This document shows positions 6,525 through 13,272 of a DNA stretch of 21,023 bases, piece after piece (within the stretch, counting starts at the first letter, position 1; each line of letters begins with the position of its first letter). The DNA comes from Bacteroidales bacterium (GTDB lineage: Bacteria > Bacteroidota > Bacteroidia > Bacteroidales > UBA10428). Both the position numbers and the translations under genes were made by a program. Where the stretch lies: assembly GCA_016926235.1 (NCBI GenBank), contig JAFGOZ010000539.1, positions 1 to 21,023 on the forward strand. Direction: 5' to 3'. A model generated the notes under the pieces. It searched no databases and was not told where the DNA came from. It saw only the letters and a program-made list of their open reading frames with translations.

Positions 6525-7559
6525 TTAATTACCGGGCATTCCCTGATCAACCCACAATTCAAATATTCTGATATCACAGGTGCTGAGATTATAATCCGGC
6601 GGCATGGCACTGAAACCATTTTCTCTGCGGATTGCACCAAGCAGCAATGATGTTCCTCCCCGCTGGGTTTCTACTGCAGTCCTCACATTTTCATAGCTGT
6701 TTAACAGAACACCTCCGTTTGCAGGCGTTGAATTATGGCATGATAAACAATTGTTTTGTATGATTGGTTGAATTTGATTGCTGTAAGAAATGTTCTCCAG
6801 GGTATCGCATGCTCTGTCAGGACAGTCGCTGTTTAAAGCTCCGTCTGTAATCCATCTGTCAATGGCTTCTATTTGCCTGGCTGTTAAGGGAGAACGTGGG
6901 GAAGGAGGCATCCTGTCTTCGCTCTCGTCTTCGGTGATCACTTCATAGATCTCGCTGTTCCCCGGATTGAAAGGGACAATCCCTCCGCTGTTCATTATAT
7001 TGGTATAACTGGTCAGATTATATCCTTCCTGGTGCGAAGCGGCATCGTGGCAATCGGTTGTTGCGCAACCCGATAAGAATATCGGAAGAATATCCTGCTG
7101 AAAACATATCGTATCAACCGGGACAGGGGGAATAATAGGTCCGCCGTTGTTGCCGCTTGTATCTTCGCAAAATGTTTCCATCGCACCCTGGGCAATCCAG
7201 ACCTGTATAATATTTCTTTCTTCAGCTGTTAAAGGATTATCGGGAGGCATCAGGTTATCGCTCCAAATATCGATAAGAACGTTGTAAAGTTCACTCTCTC
7301 TGGGTTTGCCTGGAACCACAAACTGCATGATCGACTGGTAACTGTGTACATTCAAGCCTTCACTTGCAGAAGCTGCATCATGACAGCCCGAAACCCCGCA
7401 TGAATTGATCAGCAGTGGCTGCACCTGAGTGTTATAACAAACGGTGTCAAGTTCCTCAAAATTTATGGGTTCGTGAGTACACCTTAACTGAATAAAAAAG
7501 AACGGAACCAGTATGAGAGTGCTAAAAGCTGCTGACCAGATCAACTTTTGATGCATCAT
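6525..7559 (-). CDS. Three-domain c-type cytochrome, envelope-anchored
   Basis: A 344-aa protein with an N-terminal hydrophobic segment (about 7-25) ending at Cys27, possibly a non-canonical lipobox. Three repeated cytochrome c domains follow. Domain 1 has CGVSGCH (54-60) with M104 in MPP; domain 2 has CATTDCH (165-171) with M217 in MPP; domain 3 has CLSCH (271-275) with M319 in MPP. Domains 1 and 2 have a four-residue spacer between the cysteines (CX4CH) while domain 3 has the ordinary CX2CH. Each domain ends in a WI(A/T)xGA-type helix. The domain 1-2 linker is Gly/Pro-rich (about 135-149). It is the first gene of the five-gene operon and is predicted to move electrons in the periplasm or at the outer membrane. 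Related domains fused to hydrolases or barrels are common in Bacteroidota and Planctomycetes. Confidence 0.85.
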   Translation of the reverse strand: MMHQKLIWSAAFSTLILVPFFFIQLRCTHEPINFEELDTVCYNTQVQPLLINSCGVSGCHDAASASEGLNVHSYQSIMQFVVPGKPRESELYNVLIDIWSDNLMPPDNPLTAEERNIIQVWIAQGAMETFCEDTSGNNGGPIIPPVPVDTICFQQDILPIFLSGCATTDCHDAASHQEGYNLTSYTNIMNSGGIVPFNPGNSEIYEVITEDESEDRMPPSPRSPLTARQIEAIDRWITDGALNSDCPDRACDTLENISYSNQIQPIIQNNCLSCHNSTPANGGVLLNSYENVRTAVETQRGGTSLLLGAIRRENGFSAMPPDYNLSTCDIRIFELWVDQGMPGN

Positions 7560-7809
7560 GTTATTTTTTTAATGTAAACAGAACCACCAGACTAATTATT
7601 GTTCAAACAAGTATGTAAGCATAAGGTTTATATCTCTGCAGAATATTTAAAATGCAGATAATCAAATTATATTGTTATATCTATATTGACCAGGTTGTTC
7701 TATTTAAAAATATTACCATTCTGCTTGGTCGCTGAAAAATTCCTTATCTTACTTTATGATTTTGCCTGAAACAATATTTTAGGTGTAATTTCACATGGGA
7801 ATTTAGGTT

Positions 7810-8151
7810 TTGAAAAACTTGATACAACTTGTTCTGATATCAATAAGCGTTTTACTTGTTTGGAACTCCAACAAAGTAGAAAACAAAGATCCGACGAGTA
7901 TAATTGAAGTAACCATCAATAATAACGAAGATTATGAGCTGGGCCTGATGATATCAGGTGATGAAGAATGGGCGGCAATTATTACCCGGCTACTGCATTA
8001 TCAGGTAAGCGAACTTATCAGAAATGAAAATACCGGCTGGAGTATTGTATAAAATTACCAACCTCTGACCGGATATACAGGACCAGACTTTGTGGAGATT
8101 GAAACATGCGCCGGAGGGCAAGTAGTGAGTTGTACGGAAGTGGAAATTTGA
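7810..8151 (+). pseudogene. Small secreted protein gene interrupted by an in-frame TAA
   Basis: One frame runs from TTG 7810 to TGA 8149-8151 (113 codons) with a single internal TAA at 8050-8052. The first part has a signal peptide (KNLIQLVLISISVLLVW) and a hydrophilic region; the 32 codons after the stop continue protein-like as NYQPLTGYTGPDFVEIETC and end SCTEVEI, resembling the end of the Ig/cadherin-like modules (form FTGTDxVxY) common in secreted Bacteroidota proteins. The stop therefore looks like a recent nonsense change of a sense codon, or a sequencing error, rather than a natural end. No ATG start and no clear ribosome-binding site are visible. Its function is unknown. The gene stands alone between the divergent cytochrome operon and the DUF1566 gene. 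Confidence 0.5.
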
Positions 8152-8481
8152 GGATTAATTTTACGGTAAAGGATTAAAAAGTGCAAGCTAGTCAAGAAAA
8201 CTTTATTAAATGAGTCTTTTTGACCATATACCGATACCATTCACGCATGTATATTAATGCGTCTGTATTTACCCAATGTCAGAACATATAAATTGAAATG
8301 TCGGATTGCTTTCATGTTTCCGTGGATATTACTAATTTTACTTATCAAGGCAACCGGGAACACTAATTTACGGAAAGTTCAGACTTCTAAAATCCAAATC
8401 AATAAGAATGGTCTTTTACCATCAAATTCTAATTAATATCCAGCCGTAATAAGAAAATAGAAACATTTAAATTTTAAAAAA
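8152..8481. other. 330-bp intergenic region, nothing definite
   Basis: The DNA is AT-rich. I found no open frame with protein character, no long inverted repeat and no exact TAnnTTTG box. It presumably contains the promoter of the downstream DUF1566 gene. Confidence 0.5.
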
Positions 8482-9408
8482 ATGAAAAAAGTTTTTACAC
8501 CCTTCATCGTATTACTTTTTGCGATGTCTGTCAGTGCACAGGCGCCTGAAAAAATGAGCTACCAGGCAGTAATCAGAAATGCTGATGGCACCCTTGCATC
8601 AGAACAGCTAGTCGGAATGAGGATTAGTATTCTACAGGGTAGTACTTCAGGAACAATAGTTTATCAGGAAACACAAGCTCCGACTTCTAATCTAAACGGA
8701 TTAGTCAATATTGAAATAGGAGCAGGAACAACATCCGATGATTTTTCATCCATTGACTGGGATACTGGGCCTTATTTCCTTCAGACTGAAACAGATCCTG
8801 CCGGAGGGACCAGTTATACTATAACAGGTACCAATGAATTACTTAGTGTACCTTATGCACTATATGCTAAAACTGCTGAAAATGCTTCAGAAAAATACTC
8901 TGTGGGCGATTTCGCACACGGAGGAATTGTTTTCTGGGTGGATGAAACCGGACGACACGGTTTGGTTTGTGCAAAGGAAGATCAGAACGAAGGGGATCCT
9001 ATTCAGTGGTATAACGGAATCAATACCAATACAGAGGCTCACGGGGATGGAATATATAGTGGCGAAATGAATACCTTGCTCATTATTGCAAACCAGGGCA
9101 GCGATATGAACGATTATGCAGCAGGTGTTTGTGCTTATCTGAGAGTTACCGAAGGAGAAACAATGTATGGCAACTGGTATTTACCTTCTGTCGAAGAACT
9201 GGGATATATGTACGAGAATAAGGCAGCAATAGATTCCACTGCATTAGCTAATGGAGGTAGTGCATTTGTAAGTGAAGCTGCCTATCATTACTGGAGTTCT
9301 TCTGAGATGAGCGATGGTCTTGCAATGCGACAGTATTTCCATAATGGTATGGTAGATTACGGTAATAAGAATCACATAGGAAGGGTACGTGCTGTTCGGA
9401 CTTTTTAG
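8482..9408 (+). CDS. Secreted DUF1566-domain protein
   Basis: A 308-aa protein with a signal peptide (1-20, cut at VSAQ). Residues 22-130 form an N-terminal domain frequent in Bacteroidota surface proteins, recognisable from YQAVIRNADGTL, VGMRISILQGS, NGLVNIEIGAG, TETDPAGGTSYTITGTNELLSVPYALYAKTAE. Residues 140-308 are a DUF1566 (Lcl/FGE-like C-type lectin-type fold) domain: GGIVFWVDETGRHGLVCA, NWYLPSVEELGYMY, YWSSSE and a terminal GRVRAVRTF. Proteins of this type are exported and probably act in surface adhesion or ligand binding; no enzymatic residues are evident. There is no T9SS C-terminal domain, so the final location is uncertain. It is a single gene with its own upstream region; a probable remnant region follows. 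Confidence 0.82.
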   Translation: MKKVFTPFIVLLFAMSVSAQAPEKMSYQAVIRNADGTLASEQLVGMRISILQGSTSGTIVYQETQAPTSNLNGLVNIEIGAGTTSDDFSSIDWDTGPYFLQTETDPAGGTSYTITGTNELLSVPYALYAKTAENASEKYSVGDFAHGGIVFWVDETGRHGLVCAKEDQNEGDPIQWYNGINTNTEAHGDGIYSGEMNTLLIIANQGSDMNDYAAGVCAYLRVTEGETMYGNWYLPSVEELGYMYENKAAIDSTALANGGSAFVSEAAYHYWSSSEMSDGLAMRQYFHNGMVDYGNKNHIGRVRAVRTF

Positions 9409-9840
9409 GTTTTAGGTTTACTTAATTAGCTAACTTTTATTAAAAACTCAATGGCACTGCTGTACTTGTTATTATACCTGGGTTTGTGAGATTTATTTTG
9501 GCTGCCTCACTTCTATTTAATTATCCGGGTGAAAACGTTGTAATGACATTGCATTGTGTGACAGAATTATTGTCGTATGTTTTATCATTGCAGTTACAAA
9601 CCGATGCATAAGTTATAAAAGTCTGCACAAGTTCTGCAGAACTTATTTCAATACTGCTTATACCAGATGCAAGATTATGATGTGAAGAATTTTAAAAAGT
9701 ATCGTGGATACACATCATAATAGGCGGTCCAATATTATTCGAACAATTATTTTTATACGTATCTACCTGAGATTAAAAAAGGCAATGTAGAATTTATAAG
9801 GCTGTGTTAAAATTGAAATTAAGAATTTTTATCTATGAAA
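9409..9840. other. 432-bp intergenic region with a gene remnant
   Basis: No intact gene is seen between the end of the DUF1566 gene and the minus-strand hypothetical. It contains the OB-fold gene fragment at 9617-9653 (listed separately). The remainder is AT-rich, with several short frames and no recognisable product. Confidence 0.5.
9617..9653 (-). pseudogene. Fragment of a second OB-fold (tRNA_anti-like) gene
   Basis: These 37 bases match 4485-4521, inside the intact OB-fold gene, at 33 of 37 positions in the same orientation. Translated on the minus strand in the equivalent frame they read IEISSAELVQTF, against IEISSAELVQAF in the intact protein. The surrounding frame has no start codon and meets a stop shortly upstream, and similarity does not extend far on either side. 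This is best explained as the remnant of a duplicated or lost paralogue. Chance identity at this level is unlikely. Confidence 0.6.
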
Positions 9841-10272
9841 TTATTTAAAGATCCCTGCCTCTTTCAACTTTCGCTTATCGATTAACTGCATATTATTGAA
9901 CAGACAGTCCTGTTCCTGCAGGAGTCTTTGGATTTTCCGACGGGTATTATGTCGCGGATTGCTGTCGGCGTTACGTATGCTGTGAGCTATTTCCCTGAAC
10001 TGTATTTCAACATCCTTTTTTTTGCACTCAGGTGTTAATCGTGTTAACAGTTCTTTTTCAAATACTGCACTATTATGTTCATAGTACCATTTAACACCGG
10101 TATAGCTTAAAAACTTACTGTTTTTTGGCTGCATGGAAATATCCAGTCCTGTTATCGGGCAGCATTTGACGCCGGATTTTTTCTGTGACGAGGATGAGAT
10201 ATGCATCAGGTCATTCAGGTGAATGATCTGGTTCACGAAATCGTAAACTTTATGCATCAGGCTGCTTTCCAT
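9841..10272 (-). CDS. Hypothetical protein with a CC-PITGLDISMQ motif
   Basis: A 143-aa soluble protein without signal peptide. A central motif VKCCPITGLDISMQPKNSKFLS (36-57) leads into TGVKWYYEH (58-66), then a helical basic half containing EIQFREIAHSIRNADSNPRHNTRRKIQ (about 89-115). I recall Bacteroidota proteins of unknown function with the same C-x-TGLDISMQ and IAHxIRNxxSN features, so it is probably a real, conserved gene. The Cys pair (37, 38) and basic C-terminal half might suit metal or nucleic-acid binding, but that is a guess. It starts at ATG 10272 with no strong ribosome-binding site. It is transcribed alone; the next minus-strand gene upstream is about 300 bp away. Confidence 0.65.
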   Translation of the reverse strand: MESSLMHKVYDFVNQIIHLNDLMHISSSSQKKSGVKCCPITGLDISMQPKNSKFLSYTGVKWYYEHNSAVFEKELLTRLTPECKKKDVEIQFREIAHSIRNADSNPRHNTRRKIQRLLQEQDCLFNNMQLIDKRKLKEAGIFK

Positions 10273-10403
10273 AAAGATGCCTGTATCACTTGTTGAGCTG
10301 CAAATTATGTAATTATTATACCCGAATCAAGATATTCGTTATGAAGTTATTATATAGTTTTCAACTATTATTAACTGACTTGAATATGTTTAAAGTTGGT
10401 ATT

Positions 10404-10438
10404 CTGGTTGCTTGTTGCTGGTTTCTGGTAACTCAATA
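10404..10438. repeat. Degenerate heptamer repeat (CTGGTTG type)
   Basis: Units CTGGTTG, CTTGTTG, CTGGTTT, CTGGTAA, CTCAATA follow one another exactly every 7 bases from 10404. The phase continues weakly rightward (TTCTGGA, TTCTTTC from 10446). CTGGTAA also occurs in the array at 12077-12153. Confidence 0.6.
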
Positions 10439-10524
10439 TTATAAATTCTGGATTCTTTCAATTAATCACTTAATCAGTTTATCGTTTTAACAATTAAACA
10501 ACCGAGCGCAGCGAGCTCACCGAT

Positions 10525-10548
10525 CTTGCTGGTTTATAAACAGGCAAG
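10525..10548. repeat. Palindromic element CTTGC-GTTTATAAAC-GCAAG
   Basis: A perfect 10-bp palindrome GTTTATAAAC (10532-10541) is flanked by CTTGC (10525-10529) and GCAAG (10544-10548). The GTTTATAAAC core with flanking C/G-rich arms recurs almost exactly at 16071-16099, so the two appear to be members of one intergenic repeat family. Confidence 0.55.
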
Positions 10549-10575
10549 GGAGGTAATTAAACAATTACACATTCA

Positions 10576-11976
10576 TCAAATCTCCACCTCTTCACCAACT
10601 GCCGGTATACTAATATTCTTATATCCTTTCTTTTCTAGTTCGTTCCTGTAGAAATCCTGTGCCTCATATTCACCATGGACAATAAATATCTGTTGCAGTT
10701 TGTCTTTATCCTGGCAATTCAGGAAACCGATCATCTCTTCATAATCGCCATGACCGCTATATGAGTCTATTTTTTTTATTTCTGCCCTCACTATGTATTT
10801 ATTTCCATGGATCGATACCTCTTTGTCTCCACGAAGAATTCGTGCACCAAGTGTTGTGGGAGCGCAATATCCTACTGCAAGAACTGTATTATTCGGATTG
10901 GAAATGTTGTTAGCAAGATGATGTTTCACGCGTCCTGCTTCCATCATACCCGATGCCGAAATGATCACACAGGGTTTTGAATATTTATTTAAGCTTTTTG
11001 ATTCTTCATGGCTGCGAACATAATAAAGCGAGTTGAATCCGAAAGGGTCGGGATCAGTATCCATCACATCCAGGATACCTCCGTTAAAACATTCGGGGTG
11101 CATTCTGAAAACTTCTGTAACGTTTGTAGCCAGTGGACTGTCGACAAAGATATCAATACGGGGCAGTCTGTTATCGTTAAACAGGTTGTTCAGTGTGTAG
11201 ACAATTTCCTGCGTTCTTCCAACGCTAAAGGATGGGATGATCAGCTTACCCCCTTTATTAACGCAGGTGTCATTTACAATTTCAAGCAAAAGTTCTTCTG
11301 CCTGCACCCAGCCTGTATGTAATCGGTTCCCATAGGTCGATTCTGTGATGAGGATATCAGCCTGTGGAAAAGCATCGGGCGAACGGAGGATTCGGTTTGA
11401 TGGTCTTCCGATATCGCCGGTATAAGCAATACGTTTCGGCTCATCATTTTCTGTGATGGTAATGTTGGCAACACCGCTGCCCAGCATATGACCCGTATTG
11501 GTGAACTTAAGCTGTGTACGGTTATCGATATTGAATTTACGATCGTAGGCAATACCGATAAAAAGTTCCATGCATTTAATGGCATCGTCCTTTGTAAAGA
11601 GTGGCTCCACAGGTTCTTTACCCTGTAAAGCCCGCTTTTTATTAAAGGTTTTCGTATCATGTTCCTGGATGTAGCCTGCATCGGCAAGCATGTATGCACA
11701 TAGATCGCGTGTGGCGTTGGTACAAACCACCGATCCCCTGAAACCAAGCCGGTACATATAGGGTATTAACCCGGAGTGGTCTATGTGAGCATGGGTAAGT
11801 ATGATATGATCAATCTCCGAAGGATCGAAACCAAGGGTTTTGTTCAAAGAATCTGTTTCCAGTCCTTTACCCTGATACATGCCACAATCAAGCAAGATAT
11901 TCTTTCCGTATTCTGTTGTAATGAGATGCTTGCTTCCTGTTACCTCACGCGCAGCACCAAGAAATGAAATTTTCAT
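10576..11976 (-). CDS. Beta-CASP metallo-beta-lactamase-fold RNase (CPSF73-like)
   Basis: A 466-aa cytosolic protein with the full metallo-beta-lactamase and beta-CASP signature set. Zinc ligands: THAHIDHSG (H62, H64, D66, H67), H163 in NTGHMLGSG, D188 in YTGDIGR and H434 near the end (IVHGE). The beta-CASP domain has VDSPLA (D278, motif A), ASGMMEAGRVKHHL (H352/H353, motif B) and SYSGHGD (H409, motif C). The C-terminal RMMBL region follows. Length fits bacterial members of this group, which act as single-strand RNA endo/exonucleases in RNA maturation and decay. The start at ATG 11976 gives the usual MKISFLGAAREVTGS opening. It is a monocistronic gene upstream of a repeat-rich gap. The DNA repair branch (SNM1) is unlikely because motif C is His rather than Val. 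Confidence 0.92.
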   Translation of the reverse strand: MKISFLGAAREVTGSKHLITTEYGKNILLDCGMYQGKGLETDSLNKTLGFDPSEIDHIILTHAHIDHSGLIPYMYRLGFRGSVVCTNATRDLCAYMLADAGYIQEHDTKTFNKKRALQGKEPVEPLFTKDDAIKCMELFIGIAYDRKFNIDNRTQLKFTNTGHMLGSGVANITITENDEPKRIAYTGDIGRPSNRILRSPDAFPQADILITESTYGNRLHTGWVQAEELLLEIVNDTCVNKGGKLIIPSFSVGRTQEIVYTLNNLFNDNRLPRIDIFVDSPLATNVTEVFRMHPECFNGGILDVMDTDPDPFGFNSLYYVRSHEESKSLNKYSKPCVIISASGMMEAGRVKHHLANNISNPNNTVLAVGYCAPTTLGARILRGDKEVSIHGNKYIVRAEIKKIDSYSGHGDYEEMIGFLNCQDKDKLQQIFIVHGEYEAQDFYRNELEKKGYKNISIPAVGEEVEI

Positions 11977-12076
11977 ATGTTCGAATGTTATACTTGTGAA
12001 AGTTTAAAAGTAGTAAATATAAAATTGGGTGCAACATCTACTCGAAAATGTATATGGTTTAGAAAGTTCATAGTAA

Positions 12077-12153
12077 CTGGTAATTGGTGATGAGTTACTG
12101 GTTATTATCAGCTACTAAATTCTAGATTCTAACTACTATTATTCAACAGTTAA
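12077..12153. repeat. Degenerate heptamer repeat array
   Basis: Eleven successive 7-bp blocks from 12077 read CTGGTAA, TTGGTGA, TGAGTTA, CTGGTTA, TTATCAG, CTACTAA, ATTCTAG, ATTCTAA, CTACTAT, TATTCAA, CAGTTAA. Many share the C/A-T-n-n-T-A-A form, showing a 7-base period with drift. The complement of the CTACTAA/ATTCTAA part reappears at about 4027-4052. Confidence 0.6.
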
Positions 12154-12179
12154 ACATATAGTATATGGTTGAGATAGAA

Positions 12180-12300
12180 AGTCCCGGAAGGGTGAAATAT
12201 TGGTAATCCGGGGCAGCGCCCCGGGAAGAAGAAACTCATATAATTACGCACCACGCTCTGACAATAATCAGGGTAAAAGTATACCTGGTGCGTAAGTGGG
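12180..12300. repeat. Hairpin-rich interspersed element
   Basis: Two strong stems are visible: CCGGGGC/GCCCCGG (12208-12214 with 12218-12224, 3-nt loop AGC) and TTACGCACC/GGTGCGTAA (12244-12252 with 12287-12295), the latter enclosing a smaller CTGA/TCAG stem (12258-12261/12268-12271). The sequence starting GTCCCGGAAGGG and containing ACCTGGTGCG resembles, from memory, a repeat found in many copies between genes of Bacteroidota genomes. It may be a transcribed structured RNA or a non-autonomous mobile element; no transposase is nearby. Confidence 0.55.
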
Positions 12301-12451
12301 ACAAATCTTATAGCACGGAACATTCCTCCGTTAGTAGAACTACACTGCAATTTAAACACCCCCTGTTTTCTCTTCTCCAGAAGGGGAAAGTTACATTGAT
12401 TGACCTTTTAAATCTGACAAGAAATAATTTTGTCCTAAACTAAGTAAAGTT

Positions 12452-12465
12452 TCCTCTTGAGAGGA
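12452..12465. repeat. Perfect palindrome TCCTCT-TG-AGAGGA
   Basis: 6-bp arms with a 2-nt centre, followed by GATTTAGAGGTG. Text of this kind (AGAGGAGATTTAGAGG) recurs, as I recall, as an intergenic repeat in Bacteroidota genomes. There is no T-run, so it is unlikely to be a simple terminator. Confidence 0.4.
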
Positions 12466-12501
12466 GATTTAGAGGTGTGTAATTGAAGACACTCCTACTA
12501 T

Positions 12502-12571
12502 ATTCTAACTTCTAGCTTCAAACTTCATACTTCCAGCTTCTAGCTTAAAAATTCTAACTTCAACAATTAAA
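12502..12571. repeat. Heptamer tandem array, consensus CTTCWAR
   Basis: Ten consecutive 7-bp units: ATTCTAA, CTTCTAG, CTTCAAA, CTTCATA, CTTCCAG, CTTCTAG, CTTAAAA, ATTCTAA, CTTCAAC, AATTAAA. Units share ATTCTAA and CTTCAAA with the arrays at 12126 and 4171. It lies about 95 bp upstream of the coiled-coil gene. This is the longest and cleanest of the heptamer arrays in the window. Confidence 0.8.
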
Positions 12572-12598
12572 CCATACCAATACATTCATCCGGTAACC

Positions 12599-12614
12599 TA
12601 TAGTTTATACTATA
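12599..12614. promoter_or_regulatory. 16-bp inverted repeat, possible operator
   Basis: TATAGT (12599-12604) and ACTATA (12609-12614) are separated by TTAT, about 52 bp before the coiled-coil gene's ATG. Its position would suit an operator or an AT-rich promoter element, but there is no exact TAnnTTTG box and no known regulator match. This is weak evidence. Confidence 0.25.
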
Positions 12615-12666
12615 TCATTTTATTTTTAAAAATGCTGCTCTATTCTCCTTTGTTTTTATTAATTTG

Positions 12667-13272
12667 ATGAAGAAATCAATTCATACAATTAAAATGAAAC
12701 CCTTACTTAAAAGTAACACTGTGAAAATTATCGTTCTGATAATAATGTGCTTAACTCTTTCCTTACAGGCTAAATGTCAAACCGATAAGAATGAAGCTAA
12801 GATTCAAATGCTGAAGGATAAAATTGCCCTTGCAGAATTAAAAGTTGCCGCAGCCGAAGAAAAACTGGCAAAGGCTGACTCGCTGGTTACCTGCGGTGAA
12901 GCAAGTATCAGCGAAGCAGAAGAACGTTTTGACCAATTGGAAATTGAAAGAAAGGAACTGGATAAAAAATTTAAGATTGAGTCAAAAGACCTTAAAAAGC
13001 TAACCAAATCAGATGATGAGAAAATTGTAACGGACGCCGAAACTGATCTGGAAGCATTGATAGATAAATACGAGGATGACTTAGAAGCACAGGAAGCAGA
13101 AATCAAGGTATTAACAAAGAAAGCCACCAAAGGCCAGTCGAATATGCAGAAAGGTTCTGAACTTCAAAAGTCTGCCGGCGAAAAACTAAAAGAAGCACAG
13201 GAATCTCTGGAACTGGCTAAAGAAAAATATGAGGCATTTGTTAATTCTTTGAAGGAGGGAAAAGAAGAATAA
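12667..13272 (+). CDS. Secreted coiled-coil protein, unknown function
   Basis: 201 aa from ATG 12667; a TTG one codon upstream and an ATG at 12694 are alternative starts, the latter leaving a more typical signal peptide. A hydrophobic segment (VKIIVLIIMCLTLSLQA) precedes a cleavage region near KCQT. The remainder, about 160 residues, is a continuous Lys/Glu/Ala-rich helix with heptad hydrophobics (for instance IQMLKDKIALAELKVAAAEEKL and LKEAQESLELAKEKYEAFV), so it should be a long periplasmic or surface coiled coil. No enzymatic domain is seen. It stands alone downstream of a repeat-rich gap. A structural or spacer role in the envelope is plausible; function is otherwise unknown. Confidence 0.75.
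   Translation: MKKSIHTIKMKPLLKSNTVKIIVLIIMCLTLSLQAKCQTDKNEAKIQMLKDKIALAELKVAAAEEKLAKADSLVTCGEASISEAEERFDQLEIERKELDKKFKIESKDLKKLTKSDDEKIVTDAETDLEALIDKYEDDLEAQEAEIKVLTKKATKGQSNMQKGSELQKSAGEKLKEAQESLELAKEKYEAFVNSLKEGKEE

Larger units (their letters stand above)
10273..10575. other. 303-bp intergenic region with heptamer-periodic and palindromic sequence
   Basis: It holds a 7-bp-periodic stretch at 10404-10438 and a palindromic element at 10525-10548, both listed separately. Open frames here lack protein character. It should contain the promoter of the hypothetical gene (minus) and the 3' end of the beta-CASP RNase transcript, but I see no clear -7 box or terminator. Confidence 0.45.
11977..12666. 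other. 690-bp gene-free region packed with repeats
   Basis: It lies between the divergent RNase (minus) and coiled-coil (plus) genes. From left to right it contains heptamer array 12077-12153, a hairpin-rich element 12180-12300, a perfect 14-bp palindrome TCCTCT-TG-AGAGGA at 12452-12465, heptamer array 12502-12571 and an inverted repeat at 12599-12614. Open frames crossing it (for instance minus 12359-12150) start at rare codons and run through the hairpins, so I do not call them genes. Confidence 0.6.

Noticed and set aside
11008..11747. Open frames overlapping the beta-CASP RNase (plus 11008-11322, minus 11274-11747)
   Set aside because: The RNase frame has every catalytic motif intact; the others are unstructured overlaps.
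12150..12359. 69-aa minus-strand frame
   Set aside because: It runs through two perfect stems of the interspersed element, begins at a rare start codon and has no protein character.
12804..13130. 108-aa Ser-rich frame antisense to the coiled-coil gene
   Set aside because: Ser/Leu richness is the expected antisense shadow of a Lys/Glu/Ala-rich coiled coil.
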